DNA of 64,000 bases, taken from Guyanagaster necrorhizus (Eukaryota; Basidiomycota; Agaricomycetes; Agaricales; Physalacriaceae). The DNA is taken from positions 1,282,401 to 1,346,400 of the forward strand of contig NW_025064892.1 in assembly GCF_019112545.1 (NCBI RefSeq), read 5' to 3'. Below are positions 1 to 12,125 of this stretch, piece after piece. Under the pieces are notes generated by a model, which did no database searches, was not told where the DNA came from, and saw only the letters and a program-made list of their open reading frames with translations. The translations under genes and the position numbers were made by a program. How positions within the stretch are numbered: position 1 is the first letter of the stretch; the number at the start of each line of letters is the position of its first letter.

Positions 1-227
1 TACACACACACGTCGCAATTGCATTTTAGTACATAGCAATAACATATAATCCGTAATCCGTTCCCTGGGATTGTGTATTTCTAAGTATAAGAATATCACA
101 CTTTCACGTCGAAGATGCACAAGTTCTTTTTTCTTATGACAATTGGTGACTGTAAATGCAATGGAGATAATATTTGGAATAAATGATACAGAAAATGTCA
201 GGACGTATTTGTTAGCCTACTTAGCAC

Positions 228-2400
228 CTACAACAAGATAGGCCGGAAGTAGAGTTTCAGTCCCTCCGCAGAATGCAAACGCGCCCCAACCACCCCATCA
301 GGCCGCACCACCACCACAAGACTCGTGCCCTCCTCGACATTATAGTGCTTGAAAGCATACCCCTCCTCGTCCCGCAACATACCACCAGCACCACCCTCCG
401 CTCTAACAGCAGAGTTTCTCGGCAGAACGACGATAGGCTTCACCAGGGCCGAGGGATACGATCTCAGCGCGTCCAGAACCTCCACGCGCATCTTCACATC
501 ATCCGAAAACACAAGCACCGTATGGTGTGCAGGCCCAAAGCTGTCAAACAGCGCAACCTTACCCCCGCCTTCGCCGTCGGCACGCACCAGCCCCGGGGCC
601 TCGGGGGCCCGGTCCCCGCCCTGCACGCGGCCGTCGAGGCCCGACCTATAGGGATCCACCGCCTCGTCGCCCGGGTTCGTCTCATCGACGACGATCGGGC
701 TCCCGCGATACGTGACGCCAAACTGGCGCAGGATGTACCCCCGGAACCACCCCGTGTGGTTGTCCTCGGCGCGTTTGAAGGTCTTGTTGAAGAGCTCGGT
801 GGTGCATTCGAGCATCGCGGCGACGACGGGGAGGCGTTCGGCGTTGTACGTCTCGAGGAGAGAGGGTGGGGCGAGGCGTTTGTGTACGAGGGCGAGTTTC
901 CATGCGAGGTTGTGCTGGTGGCGTTTTTTTAGTGAGAAACGTTGTGTGGGTGTTTCATTGGGATGGTTTTTTTTTACTCACTGCGTCTAGTACTCCGGTA
1001 TTGATACCCTGATCGATGTGTTTATTTGTTAAGATCTTCGGATGCAATAAAAGATAGTACGAACCTGGCCGCCGGTAGGACTATGTACATGCGCGGCATC
1101 TAAGATACATCAGATCAGGGGCGGCCAAGACGCAGAAATTACGATGAAGCAAGAACACACCTCCAGCAACAAACACCCTTCCCACTCCGAATTTGTTCAC
1201 CATCCGAATGTTAACTCTAAAAAATAAATATGAGATCGGAAAATATCCCCAAGATCAATTTGAATGAAAACTTACTGGAACTGGGAAAGGAAGATCATCT
1301 TGCCAAAGTTGATATCGTTACGTTTGGTGACTTGGCGGAACTCTTGGATAAAGCCTTCACGGCCAGACGCCATATTTTCGCGATTGAGGTCGGGGCCTGC
1401 GGCGATGACATAGTATCTATCGTCCCCTGGCTTCAAGTACGGCCGAAGAGATACCCTGTTGGGAGTACATTGAGTGGGAAAACTTTGGGTAGAGGGACTC
1501 GTATTGCATCTTACGTTCGGCTAGAAGCATCTCCCCATACATGCCAGTACTGCACATGGTTCGTCAAATGGATGTATGAAATAAGAAGCAGCTTACAGAT
1601 TGGTCTAATGGTGAGTTGATGACTTGAACATCACCCACAACCCATCGCTCCGCAGACTTTGTCTCTCCCATAAACGTGAGCCCCAACTGTTTACGCACGG
1701 TACTCCGCCCGCCGTCTGTGCCAACGAGCCAAGCGACCTCCACAGTCTCCGGAACCCGCTCATTGGCGTCATTCCATTTCAAGAGATGGGTAGTGACACG
1801 GTCAGGGCCTTGTTCGAACGACACCAGTTCCGTCCCGGTTTCCACTACGCAGCCGAACTTCGCAAGATAGTTACGCAGCACTTGTTCGTGTGCGTCCTGG
1901 CCGATGAGAATAGGGTTAACCTAATAATGCATGATGAGATCAAGTCGTTGACATGATATTTACAGAACACTGACGATGGGACGATCAGGAGTGCTCTCCA
2001 ACTCCTCGGACATTGGCATTCGCACTTTGATGCTGACACCATCTGGCTCGTACATTATGAGAGGATGCGACTTCCCGGACTCCTCTAGGATATCGGGGAG
2101 AACGCCTAGGAGTTTGTATAGTTCCATGGTCCGTGGCTAGTAAAGAAAAAAAAAATGGGTTTAATTAATCTTCTTGGAGCATAGAAAACTGCGCGCGACA
2201 TACGTGGATGCCGGAGCCTTTCTGACCGACTTTGTAATTTGAACGTTCCTTGTCGATAATTCGTACGGGTACGCCATTCTTTATCAGAGAAAGAGCAAGG
2301 ACGAGACCTGAGGGACCTGCGCCAACCTGGAAGCGCATCAGCCATCGGTGCACAACCACGAGGAAAAGAAGAAACGAACGATGAGAACGGTGTCTGTCAT
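228..2400 (-). CDS. FAD-dependent aromatic monooxygenase (phenol 2-monooxygenase type)
   Basis: Probable flavoprotein hydroxylase that adds one oxygen to an aromatic ring using NAD(P)H and O2. The start at 2400 is chosen because joining seven codons to the exon after intron 2327-2379 gives the Rossmann motif VGAGPSG near the N-terminus. Further exons give GIHPRTMELYKLLG, the NPILIGQDAHEQ segment, the DG motif (GTDGGRSTVR), HWHVWGDASS, and the GD motif AGDAAHVHSPTGGQG with INTGVLDA after it. The last exon (228-815) looks like the thioredoxin-like C-terminal domain of phenol hydroxylases. At least seven introns are needed; all have usable GT/AG ends. The substrate cannot be read from the sequence. 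Alternatives are other class A aromatic hydroxylases of the same fold. No damage seen. Confidence 0.85.
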
Positions 2401-3342
2401 AGCAATTGAGGCTGTTGAAGATGAATGAAAAGTTGAGTGGTGGTGTCTTGGTGTACTTTGAGCTAAGATGCTTTTATCTTCAAGATGGCGTAGTTGATGT
2501 TCACATGTGCCCCGTTCACGAGACTAAAATAACTCAGTCTCCCGAGTCGGACAACAATATGTCAAAATTAGAATGGATCCGAAAGCTTTCCTTACTGGGC
2601 AACATCGAAGTCTCGAGGCGAACATTTGAACCTTCGGGCTCATTCAGCGAGGGAGCGAGGGAATGATGCAGATGATGAAAGGTATTGTCCGAGTCGGTAG
2701 TAGCATACAACTCGTAATGACGAGGATGCTTCCACTGGCCTCGGTCAAGGGTAATCTTACCGAGCCGTTTAACCTCAGTAACTGTGGGCAAGTATCCTTT
2801 TTGCGCACCACTGGCTGCGTGGCGGCGGTATCCATTAGCCGGATACCTCGTCAAGAAGGCGCTTGGGTTGCTCTACCGTGATGGAAAAGTCGATGGATAA
2901 TCAAGTGCTCAAGACGAGACAGACCCGCCAAGGATCAAGGTGGGTGCAAAGAAAGCCTGCGAAACCCTTCACTTTGACAGTGAGAAATCCGGGTGTCGGC
3001 AAACGTCTGTGTCTGTAAATAGAATACAAGCGATTGGGCAGAGCAATACGGTAAGAATCGAGAAAGAAACTGCTCCAACTGTACGGTGTCGCGCTGCGAG
3101 ACGGGGAAAAACGGTGTGGAAGCGCAATGCAAGAACTTTCGATCGTCCTCCGACTCACGTTCAGGTTGCGATGCGATTGTCACGTGGCCGCCTATGTGGC
3201 GCCGTCGCGATTCGCGAGGCGCGTTCATAAGGCGTACATGAATGAGTTGGCATTGAGACAACACAGTGCCGTAAACGTAATGTGTCGTATAGAAATAACT
3301 GCGAAACGGCCAGTTCTGTATTAGAAAAGTCTACTACTGCTA
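2401..3342. other. Intergenic, no recognised gene
   Basis: The 5' flank of the monooxygenase. An open frame of about 106 codons lies on the minus strand at 2534-2854 and overlaps open frames on the plus strand; none has a recognisable motif, so I do not call a gene. Confidence 0.4.
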
Positions 3343-4560
3343 TTAAGTTGGAAGCGTACGGCTACAAAAATTACAAGCAGACAACGAGGACTGGCAACAC
3401 ATACGTGCATCTTCGATGAGCGGCGTATAAGAAATCTGCAAGATCATTTTGCTTCTCGAGAAGTTGCCAGCCAGACTTCCCCGTGCACAATAGGTAAAGC
3501 AATTACTACCGCCGGAGGTTGAGGTACAGAAGTAAGAATATACCAAGGAACACTCACTCACGGATAGATCTACTTTCTCGGCCAGAAAATACAGTCCCAA
3601 ATTACGAGACAAAATGGCAACGGCATCTCTACAGTTATTGGTGACTTCCCCAGCGGGGGTAGTCCCATGGGACCCCAAATATGACACCGAGGAGGCCGCC
3701 AGTGGATCTTCCCTCAAGGGTTTACAGGTCGACTTCAAGGTGGAACTGTCCAAGTGTTATTGTTGATGTAAAGAAGAGTGTCTAGAAAACTGTCATCGCA
3801 AGTGCGCCCAATAAAGACAAACAAAGATATAACCATCAGTTCGTATACCTAGCATGAATTCGGATATGGGAGTGATGATCTCCGAACACATCCGTAATTG
3901 CCTGTCGGTGCTCGTACAACCAACTCTTGTCTCCTACAAGTTTCCGGCAAATAGCACGCCCGAGCCCGAGATAGAGCTTCTTGTGTATGTTGAACAGTGA
4001 CACAGACATTCACAAAAAGGAAAAAAAAAAAAAAGAACAATCTTCCTTCAGTCCGAACTCCAATCTTGTTATATTTATAGTCCCACATGTAGGAAGAATG
4101 CTTTGGGTCCGTGGACAATTTGGTCTCATCATTGAAGATAGAAGGTATGCGACGAAATCTTGGTTCTGCTGAAGACGCTGGATCGATAGCATTGAAAAAT
4201 ATGATAAATTTCTTCGAGAAGAGATCGATATATCCCACAGAGCCCAGAGGAATGACCTGTTCAAACACGGGAATATACCGCTCGCTCCACTCTAGTAAGA
4301 AGCCGGACAGCCCGAATGCAAAAAATACGATGACATACATGGCGACCTGCTAATCAAAACCATCAGAGCTCCATGACACGAGATAAGAATTCCGGCGCTA
4401 TATCCTGTCTCGTTCAAGGGCAACGATGGGATGATCATACTGACAATGAAGGCGCCAAAGGACGTAGCATGTGGTATGTCAACGACTGCTTGTGCGTTGC
4501 ACGTAAATTCTCACTCCTACAAGCGATCCAGAGATTCCAGATAACGGGAGTCTTTGACAT
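3343..4560 (-). CDS. Unnamed multicopy family, copy A (possibly damaged)
   Basis: I do not recognise the family by name. Spliced reading on the minus strand gives, in order: a short start at 4560 (MSKTPVIWN), a hydrophobic stretch (MYVIVFFAFGLSGF) followed by PVFEQVIPLGSVGYI and FIIFFNAIDPAS, then STDPKHSSYMWDY, then LGRAICRKLVG and WLYEHRQAITDVFGD, and a C-terminal part near 3400-3750 (NNCRDAVAILSRNLG). The same blocks recur at 24648-25170 on the plus strand (PMFKQVIQLGSVSYI, FVILFNIIDPA, FLEHKQIMVFGDDHP) and at 7239-8810 on the minus strand. Because blocks sit in different frames separated by plausible introns, the copy may be intact or slightly degraded. The family looks like an expanded Agaricomycete-specific gene family; function unknown. 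Confidence 0.4.
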
Positions 4561-4734
4561 CGGGCGAGGTTTACTCTGCGGAGCCCAGCCCCGACGCTTG
4601 CTACTTCCCGTATGCCGTGAGCCTTACCTTCCCTATTCGTCATTAAATGGGATCATCCAGGGTCCCCTTATCTGATTCTCCTCAACGCTCTACCATTTTG
4701 CTACGTTCTGAGCCGGTATCCGCAACTAACAAGT

Positions 4735-5988
4735 ATGGAAACAGAGGCAAGTCTTCGTCGGGTCCATCTGACCACCGAGATTACATTTCCTTCTAGATAC
4801 AGAGCAATTCTTCTTCTCCACTACCTCAAGAGTTGATTGACCATATCATTGATACTCTGCCCTCTGATATCCCCACACTCCGGTCGTGTTCCCTCGTCTG
4901 TCGCTCGTTCCTTCCTAGAGCCCGCGAGCATCTATTCCGACAAGTAGACATCGGGACCCCACATCTGCGCCAATCCTTCTACAACCTATGCCACTCATCG
5001 CCACATATATTACATTCAGTCAAATCGCTCATCGGAGTCACACCCGGAGAAGAAGGTGGTGTCTCCCCTGACCTGATTCTTCAATCCCTGCCTCGATTGG
5101 AGAAGCTCGTGGTCTCCTGTACCAATTGGAGCAGCATGGGCTCATCATTCTGGGAAATCGTATCCAACCTTTCCTCCCTTCGATCTTTGACATTAAATGG
5201 CACCATTATTCCCTCGATATGCATCCTATCTTCCTTGTTGTCGAGTCGCGTGGAGGAGCTATGTCTCTCTGAGACTGACTTTGTGAGCAACGATGTTTGC
5301 CGGCATGGTAGTCATGATACCCGGGTGCAGTCTCTCACTTGCTCGGGAAACTTTCGACCAACAGAATACGAGCGAATCATGTCTCTCTGTCCAGCACTTG
5401 CGAACACGGCTCGGTCAATTGACATTAATCTGTATTTCCGCAACCATATCCTCAGAATGAAGGTCCAATTGGACTTGGGCATACTTCGAAACATCACAGT
5501 CCTCCATATACCTAGAGATTCTGATGGTATGTCAAATCCGTTTCACGAGTCTCCCCGGTTCAACTGAGAATGGCCTTTTAGTGCACCGTGATCTTCCGAT
5601 TCTGAACATCCGTCATCTGCACTCAATTACGGTACGCATATGGGACCATCACAGTAGACCCGACCCCAATGCCGGTCTCCCCGACTTGGGTCTCCTCGAA
5701 TGGTGGATCCAAAACTTGGAACACTGCAAGAACAGCGATATCCACCGCGTTGCGTTTCATGTCTACTACGACTCCCTATATCTTCCTTCAGACGATTATT
5801 CGGTTTGGGGGAAGCTGGACAGGGCCTGCGCGGCAATGAGTTCCCTTCGTTTGATAGAGATCGTCGTGATGCCAGAAAGCCTTACAGATGGTGAAATCAC
5901 TGCTACATTGGCTCATGGTATGCGCGCCATTGCGGATCAGCTTACTCTTTCCACTCGACGCGGTATCGTCTCCGTGAGCGTGCGGTAG
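4735..5988 (+). CDS. F-box protein
   Basis: Likely substrate-recognition subunit of an SCF ubiquitin ligase. The N-terminus carries an Agaricomycete F-box: SPLPQELIDHIIDTLP, then TLRSCSLVCRSFLPRAREHLF. The rest has irregular leucine-rich stretches (LPRLEKLVVSC, LSSLRSLTLNG, VEELCLSETDF) like the degenerate LRR region of this group. To include the start of the F-box, the start is placed at 4735 (MET-E), joined across 4747-4796; this intron begins GCAAGT and ends CTAG, so it is a GC-AG intron. A second intron is 5527-5581 (GT-AG). Exons of 12, 730 and 407 bases join in frame to give 382 residues. Starting instead at the in-frame ATG 4833 would cut the F-box. Mushroom genomes carry hundreds of such genes, so the target is unknowable here. 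Confidence 0.8.
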
Positions 5989-6161
5989 AGATTCTACGAG
6001 CATTGGTCTTTTAATTCCCCGTTGGTCTGTCGCTGACGCTATCTAAGTACAAACTTAAGATGCTAATTAGCTGTAAACTTAAGCAAGTGCCTGTCATTTC
6101 ACAAATTCACTCGAACGTGCAGGACACGTGGCCTATCTTGGCGCCACCCCGATGATCGACG

Positions 6162-6169
6162 TATAAAAG
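6162..6169 (+). promoter_or_regulatory. TATA box of the 6236 gene
   Basis: TATAAAAG lies 67 bases upstream of the ATG at 6236. A CACGTG E-box palindrome sits about 30 bases further upstream at 6125-6130. Spacing suits a basidiomycete promoter. Confidence 0.55.
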
Positions 6170-6235
6170 GCACCGATACAATGCAATTCCTTTTGACCAC
6201 TCACCACCACCACCACGAGTATCTCTGCTACGGCG

Positions 6236-7039
6236 ATGGATTCTCGCAACTCCGACTATGACCCACAACTCGCAGCAGCACTTGAGGATCGCATCTTCGT
6301 ACCCGCCGAGCAATTCCTGCCGACCCTTCTTCCCCTTCCTGCAGACTGGCGTACGAATACAACCGTACGGGGCCAGATAGACGCGATCAGACGCGATTCC
6401 ATCTTCCAGCTCATCTCCAATGAATACCTCGGGGCCTCCAGCAGCCGTCTATATGATAGCATGCGTCTGCGCGTGCTCGACCTGACATCCGGCGCAAAGA
6501 TGTCTGTTCGTCCTCATTTCCTGGAATATGCTATCCGAGATGAGTGGCTGGACGATGCGCGAGGCGCTAAATATCGCCTTCTGCCAAAAGGTAGAGACTT
6601 TCATTTTTTCACTCTGGGTACTTTTTTTGTTTTTGTTTTTTTGATCATGCAATGCTTAGAAGCGCCACGGCCTACCGAAGGAGACGCTCAGGATAAGGAT
6701 CAGGACAGGAAGGAGGACGCAGCCGATGACATCACGATGGAGGAGGAGGAGGCTGATACGTACTGCGATGACCTCTACGAGCGCAGGAAGATGATGTTCC
6801 AGTGCGGTGAAAAGGCCATGACGGTTCTCGCAAGATTGTCTTCGCATTCTCTGGGACTGCTTCTATCACCAAAGAAGGCTCAGCCACTCTATTACGACCG
6901 GTCTGCTATCGTCATCTGCGAAGCGTTGAACATTGTGGACAAACAGGGACAACTCACGGATATCTTCATAGCCATGCTCATCGGTTTCTCAGCTGTTCCG
7001 GAGAGGAGCGGTATTCCGTCTTTTCTGAGTGCGGAATAG
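6236..7039 (+). CDS. Conserved-looking hypothetical protein
   Basis: Not recognised. A well-formed gene with a TATA box upstream. One intron is likely at 6591-6659 (GTAGAG to CTTAG, T-rich); it is 69 bases long, so it keeps the frame and intron retention would also leave an open frame. Splicing joins RLLPK to EAPRPTEGD and removes a very hydrophobic, F-rich insert that looks like translated intron. The product is about 244 residues: a mainly helical N-terminal part with SVRPHFLEYAIRDEW, an acidic low-complexity linker (DITMEEEEAD), then a C-terminal helical part ending VPERSGIPSFLSAE. No signal peptide, membrane segment or catalytic motif seen. Confidence 0.65.
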   Translation: MDSRNSDYDPQLAAALEDRIFVPAEQFLPTLLPLPADWRTNTTVRGQIDAIRRDSIFQLISNEYLGASSSRLYDSMRLRVLDLTSGAKMSVRPHFLEYAIRDEWLDDARGAKYRLLPKGRDFHFFTLGTFFVFVFLIMQCLEAPRPTEGDAQDKDQDRKEDAADDITMEEEEADTYCDDLYERRKMMFQCGEKAMTVLARLSSHSLGLLLSPKKAQPLYYDRSAIVICEALNIVDKQGQLTDIFIAMLIGFSAVPERSGIPSFLSAE

Positions 7040-7238
7040 AATAAGCTCGTGATGGAAAGGAAATTGTGGTGTGTGTGTATAATCAAAGCATGTATCGTAT
7101 GCAGCACCTTCAAGTTCATCTCTGGACGCGATCTGTTTTCGTTGAACGTCAGTGGTACTTCATTCCGCCGGACGGTTGTCAATGTCAAGTTCAACATGAG
7201 ACGGTCGAATGGGGAATTAAAGTGCAACCTGTCGCAGT

Positions 7239-8810
7239 TTATTTAGATAAAGAAACGTTACCTGAGTAAGGCGAAGAGAACAAACTGCCAAACCCGCAAA
7301 GATGCAGGTCTGACACATAAATCGCACTGTACCGTGTTCTATAAGATAAGGGTGAGTTTGGGACGCAAGTTGAAGTGTGTATCGCAGAAGCTACAAACGG
7401 GCGTATCGGTGCTATCCGAGTCATCCCCCTGGTCGGCTCGGCAAGACGTCTCGATTGCTAAATGAAACCCCAAGCTCTCCAACCTCAAAAGTCTGCTACA
7501 ATGCTGCAAAGAGAGTGGCAACAGATCTCTATCTAAGTCATTGGCGACTGATCTCAACTGTGGATATGTGATTCCAGGTATACGGCGATGACATAGCACC
7601 CCACTCCCTTTGCGTGAAATTCTCAAAGACTTCCGGGGCTGGGGGATGCGAAGGGTGCTCGGATTAGTGATGATGCAATCAGAGGAGGAATACTGCGTTT
7701 TAACACGGCGCTTCTCATATTATATTAGTTTCCGTCGTAACACAGGCGGGCAAACCAGGCATATCGAGAATAGTTGTCACTGGCACAAACGATGTCTCAG
7801 TTGTCATAAACTCATAGATAACTCCCCTTATCAAGCTTCGAATACATACAAGGGGTGGTCATCCCCAAACACATCCATGACGGTCTGCCGGTGTAGGAAT
7901 CAAAATGGGTTCCTACGAGCCCCGTGGCAAACACGAGTCCTAAGAAAGCTAATTAGGCTTGATGATTAGTACGAAGTACAGAGGAGCGTCACAGCCGAGC
8001 ATGATATATATATATACGGTCTGGTCTGTCTAGCCGACATGACCGATCCCCAAACATCACCCGACGCACCGTACGTCCCGAAACGGAAATTTGTATCGCT
8101 GCCATACGACAGCCTCAGAGGTCGGCAATTCGTCGACGACGTCGGTGGGGCAACGCAAACGAGGCGTCGCCATTCGTCGCGACTCGAACTCGGAGGACGA
8201 CTCACTATCGTGGGTGGGGGGGCCATGACAGTCAGATAGCCCACTCGCCGTCGCCGGTCAACACGTACTCTCCCTACACCCACAGTGACTGAGAAAAACT
8301 CTTGTCTCCAAAAACAAAAAGATATCCAACGAGGATAATGTCATTGATAGACAATCATTAGCTGCGTGATCTGGAGGGGAGGGAAGGGGAATGGGGGGAT
8401 ACAGACCTGACGATCATCGAGATATTCGACATAGATATGGGTCGCAGAATACCCTTCGAAGCATGGACTCTACTCTTCTGGAGGCTCCGCAATGTCGACC
8501 CCAATCTACCATTTTCATTTGGGGCACAACCACGTACTCCACTATAACCGTTATGGTGATGCGGCAGAGCATCGGGTTAGCATTGACGCCTGATGGTACC
8601 TGTACAGTTGTTCTTTGTTGTCGGAGAAAGGAATCCACGAGTGCACAGAATTGACCTCCCTTCATGAGGGGTAGACCATTGCAAGTCTTGAAATTTTTAA
8701 TCCGCTCCTCCGTGTAAAAATCGACAGGCCCAGAGTTCAGCGAGAATCAGGGAGACGAGCTCAACTGAGGGGGGTGCCATAGTAGATGTAGCCGAAACTG
8801 TTTTAGGTGG
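7239..8810 (-). pseudogene. Relic of the unnamed multicopy family, copy B
   Basis: Read on the minus strand, 8770-8414 is clearly similar at the DNA level to plus-strand 18740-19165, e.g. both carry the block encoding LVSLILAELW and a shared run around GTAGAGTCC-TGCTTCGAA. Further along, 7940-7860 encodes RQTVMDVFGDDHP in a broken frame, matching RQAITDVFGD of copy A at about 3900. The segment 7626-7339 (SVANDLDRDLLPLSLQHC, LGFHLAIE) resembles the C-terminal part of copy A. The blocks are in different frames with stops between them, so this copy is judged dead. Boundaries are approximate. Confidence 0.45.
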
Positions 8811-9180
8811 ATGTTCGGCTCGTCCGGCACAATACGCCGGTTCGACGCCTCCGGTGTACAATCGTCATCATTGATCACAGGACTAAACTAGCGGAAATAT
8901 ATTATATGTATCCCAAAGAGAACAGGCTTGTACAAGCAGTGAGTTGAGTCACCAGCCAAAGCCGACATCTATAACAGGGAGAAAAAGCGCGCGGATAGAT
9001 ATGAAAACAAGGGGGGATGTCGGTACGGTACGTGTGAGTAAAGGAATCAAGGGTGTCAAGGGAGTGTAAAAGTACATTTGGTCTGCGAGTTGAAATGCAG
9101 AATGTAGGGATACAATCGTTGCCAAAGCCAAAGCATGATAAAAAATGAGTGAGTGAATTGACAGAGATGACCGACTGCGA
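8811..9180. other. Intergenic, 3' flank of EMG1
   Basis: Nothing recognised. It holds the probable 3' UTR of EMG1, which reads leftwards and stops at 9181. Confidence 0.5.
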
Positions 9181-10537
9181 TCAGACAATGTCCCAGAGCT
9201 CTTCGAGCGCGCAGCAGAACTAGAGAAAAAAAAAAGAGGTCGCAGTCAGTGACAATGAATGCAAAGAAGAAGAAAAAAGAGGATTCTCGACCTTGCCGCA
9301 GGCAACACTAGCACTCAATGGGTACTCGCTGATACTGATTTTTTCGTCAACGTACGCATCCGCAAAGTCGTCCCGTCCACGGGCCATAGCGCCCACGAAA
9401 ACGGCAATGTTATGAGTTTGAGGTAGCGTAGGTAGGTATCGTGAAAGGCGCTGCGTTTTCGCGTCACCCGATAGCGTCAGTTTAATGGTGTTGGGTGGGA
9501 AGTGGTCAACGATGGGGTTTTTGATGACCTTTAACAGCTTCTCGGGACCATTGACACCACGAATAAATAATTTGTGGAGGAGTTGGACTGAATGAAATTC
9601 CCATGTTAGTGTAACGAAAAGAAAAAAAAAAAACAGAGAAAGGAGGACGCACCCATCAATCCACTGAACCGCTTGAACGTCCTCGGTATCCTCACATGCG
9701 GATTGACTTCGATGAGCACGCCCTTCGCAGTGTGGATATACACTTGAAGAAGGCCAGCTTTGTTCAACGGCGAGTCCAGCAGGGTCAACAGACACTAATC
9801 ACACGGAAAAAAATGAACAAATCAGAGCACAAAAGACAGGAAAAAAAAAAAAGACGCACCTGGTGTGTAATATCAGGCCTAGCATCTGCGATATCCCTTC
9901 CCGTCTTGGCAAGGATACCCTGGTGGTCATCACAGTTGAGCAAAGTATACTTGACGTCGCCCTCGCCTCCCTTGCCATGTCTGCCGCCTTTTGCACTCCC
10001 GCTCGAGATACGATAAGCCTCCAAGCAGGCCTGCTCCAACACGACAAAAAGACGTCGCTGAGACGCAGCTGCTATGCCCTTGGGCACATGCGCCTGCACA
10101 GGGAGCATCAGCGGGTTGGGGTTGGGCACGAAGGGCTCTCCCCTGAGCGGTGTTGGCGCAGCGATCTTTTTCGTCTTTGACACAGGAAGCGGTCGAGTAG
10201 GCCTATCCGTCGTCGTCGTCGCTCTTTTCATGATGGTGATTCCACAAGCACTGCTTTCGCTCCCGTCCTGGTTCGCATCCTCATCGATCTGCATGTCATG
10301 CGCTTCTTCTTCTGGCTCAGATTCCGAGCTATGAACAGGACTTTTCTGGCGTCGGCGTTGCAGTGGGCGTTCGGCGGGGCTGGATTTGGGTCGCGGTGGT
10401 GGATCAAGTTCGTCGGGGTTGACCAAGTGGGACAGGTCACGGTGACCAGATCCGGAATGGCGGCGACGACGAGCTGGGACAACCTGGTTGACGGTCATGG
10501 CGTATGCTGGCGACGGCGACGGCGACGACGACGACAA
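9181..10537 (-). CDS. EMG1: Ribosomal RNA small subunit methyltransferase Nep1/Emg1
   Basis: SPOUT-class enzyme that N1-methylates a pseudouridine of 18S rRNA and is needed for small-subunit assembly in the nucleolus. Four exons (9860-10537, 9653-9794, 9292-9587, 9181-9219) join in frame to 384 residues. The core is complete: [53 protein letters not shown], the family signature [19 protein letters not shown], then [15 protein letters not shown] and the C-terminus [10 protein letters not shown] / [12 protein letters not shown]. The last exon is only 39 bases and is confirmed by this conserved ending. The N-terminal 160 or so residues before the core are S/P/R-rich and acidic low complexity, much longer than in yeast (252 residues in total). 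All introns have T-rich tracts before AG. Confidence 0.95.
10510..10535. repeat. CGACGG/GAC trinucleotide repeat
   Basis: A GAC/GGC trinucleotide run overlaps the first codons of EMG1. On the minus strand it encodes alternating Ser and Pro residues right after the start. Confidence 0.7.
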
Positions 10538-11407
10538 GAGGAAAGGGAGGGATTATAAAAGGTAAAATGTAGTCTTTACTATTAAGCGGCCTTGATATAC
10601 TCAGGCAGGAATTTTTCACACCCTATAAGGGGCATCATGAGATCACGTCAGTGACGCCACGAACGACTTAAATGCGGAAGAACTCCTTACAGTTAACACA
10701 ATTCTCAGTTAGTAAATCATTCTGTACCTTGACAAGTAAAGGAATCCGGATCTAACTGTGAACTATTTCTGGAAAAAATACTATGGGCATTGGGCACTTC
10801 AAGGATGGATGAAGAGTTCTTGATACCTTGAAGATTACGTCGTTCTGATGAAGAATGAATTTTAGTGCCACGTAACCTCCACACGAGAGCCAATGGAAAA
10901 CAAAAAAGTCATCGATAGCGCTGACCACTTAAACTTTTCTGTTAAAACGAAGGCCTAAACCACTGAAATGCGATCCAAACAGAATAGAACCACCCGTGAG
11001 ACCGGCGCTGACGGAGAGCCATGCTCGCTGTCAATAGTGACGCATAATTGTATGGGATGCAAAAGTCAAGGCCCGGCCTCTGAGAGGATGCCATGACGGA
11101 GATCCGGAAGAAAACCACTGATAGATGTAAGAGATATCAGAGCGCAAAGGTAAATATGCCTAGGCCGACAGACGGGCTGTTGTAACGTTCGATGTGGCCA
11201 CACTACCGCATCGGAGACGCGTCTAAATGAAGCTTGAATCGAAAAAAAGATGTTGGTATCAACGACCAACCTACGCGATTCGAAGTAGAAGGGTGACGGA
11301 GAGGAAACTGGGGTGCACCCTTGGAAAGAATAGCAATGAGCTCTATTGATGACGATGACACTCCCGCTGCTTGATGCTCCGTCTCTACTTGGACAACGAA
11401 TCGGATT
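10538..11407. other. Intergenic, upstream of EMG1
   Basis: Carries the EMG1 5' flank near 10540-10620. The right half (from about 11050) may be a heavily mutated upstream part of the LINE-like element, but no frame supports this. Confidence 0.4.
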
Positions 11408-12125
11408 GTGCGGATGCTGGCCTCTCCCGTGACTAGGGCTCAAAGAAGGCTGAGTAAGAACTCCTATGAATGTCCATACGAGGTAAAGATGTACCGAAAC
11501 CAGCGCGAGGTTTTCTGTGGAAAGCGATCATTCAAAATGCTTTCAAGGTTGGGAGTTTCTGGGATCAGCTGGGACCCGAATATGCAAACAGCGTGCTATG
11601 CCTGCAGTGCGGAGTAGTCGAGTCAATGGAACATATTCTGATAGAGTGCAACATTGTACAGATATGGGACACGACCCGGGAGCTATGGGAGATGAGAGGT
11701 GGTACATGGATAGAACCGACCCTTGGTGTGGCCCTAGGAGCGACCGTAATAGAAATCTATAATCTGGAAGGATCAGTAGATAGGGGAGCTACAAGCCTTA
11801 TAGGATGCTAATGGTAGAGGGGACCCACTTTATATAGAAAATTAGATGCCAGAGGCGCATCGTTAGGGAAGACGACAGCCCATCAAAGTGGCATAGCACG
11901 AACGAGATTCGGAATAGCTGGCTTGAATCAATAAACCAGAGACTGATAGACTGACTGCAAACCCTCGAAAGTACAGGACAAGGGTAACGAAGCACAGGAT
12001 GGTACTGCTCATATGAAGGGGTACGTTAAAGGATAAGAAGTCATTACCGGATGACTGGATAGATCAGTACGGGGTTTTAGTGGGTCTGGAGCCAACCCGT
12101 GGGAGACCACGAGGCAGGCATCGAG
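11408..12125 (+). mobile_element. Degraded non-LTR retrotransposon (LINE) 3' end
   Basis: The plus strand encodes the zinc-binding tail typical of LINE reverse transcriptase ORFs: ARGFLWKAIIQNAFKVGSFW, then a C-x2-C ... ESMEHILIECN pattern, as in the zf-RVT domain. Downstream, in shifted frames, come HFIWKIRCQRRI, SPSKWHSTNEIRNSWLESIN and PDDWIDQYGVLVGLEPTRG-like text ending in an arginine-rich tail, the usual end of Agaricomycete LINE proteins. Several stops and frame changes show it is dead. No reverse transcriptase or endonuclease domain remains upstream. Confidence 0.65.

Noticed and set aside
273..932. Long plus-strand open frame (219 codons) opposite the monooxygenase C-terminus
   Set aside because: Shadow of a GC-rich coding exon; the minus strand carries the thioredoxin-like domain, the plus strand only H/R-rich text.
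2534..2854. 106-codon minus-strand frame beside the monooxygenase
   Set aside because: No recognisable motif and overlapping open frames on the other strand; not enough support for a gene.
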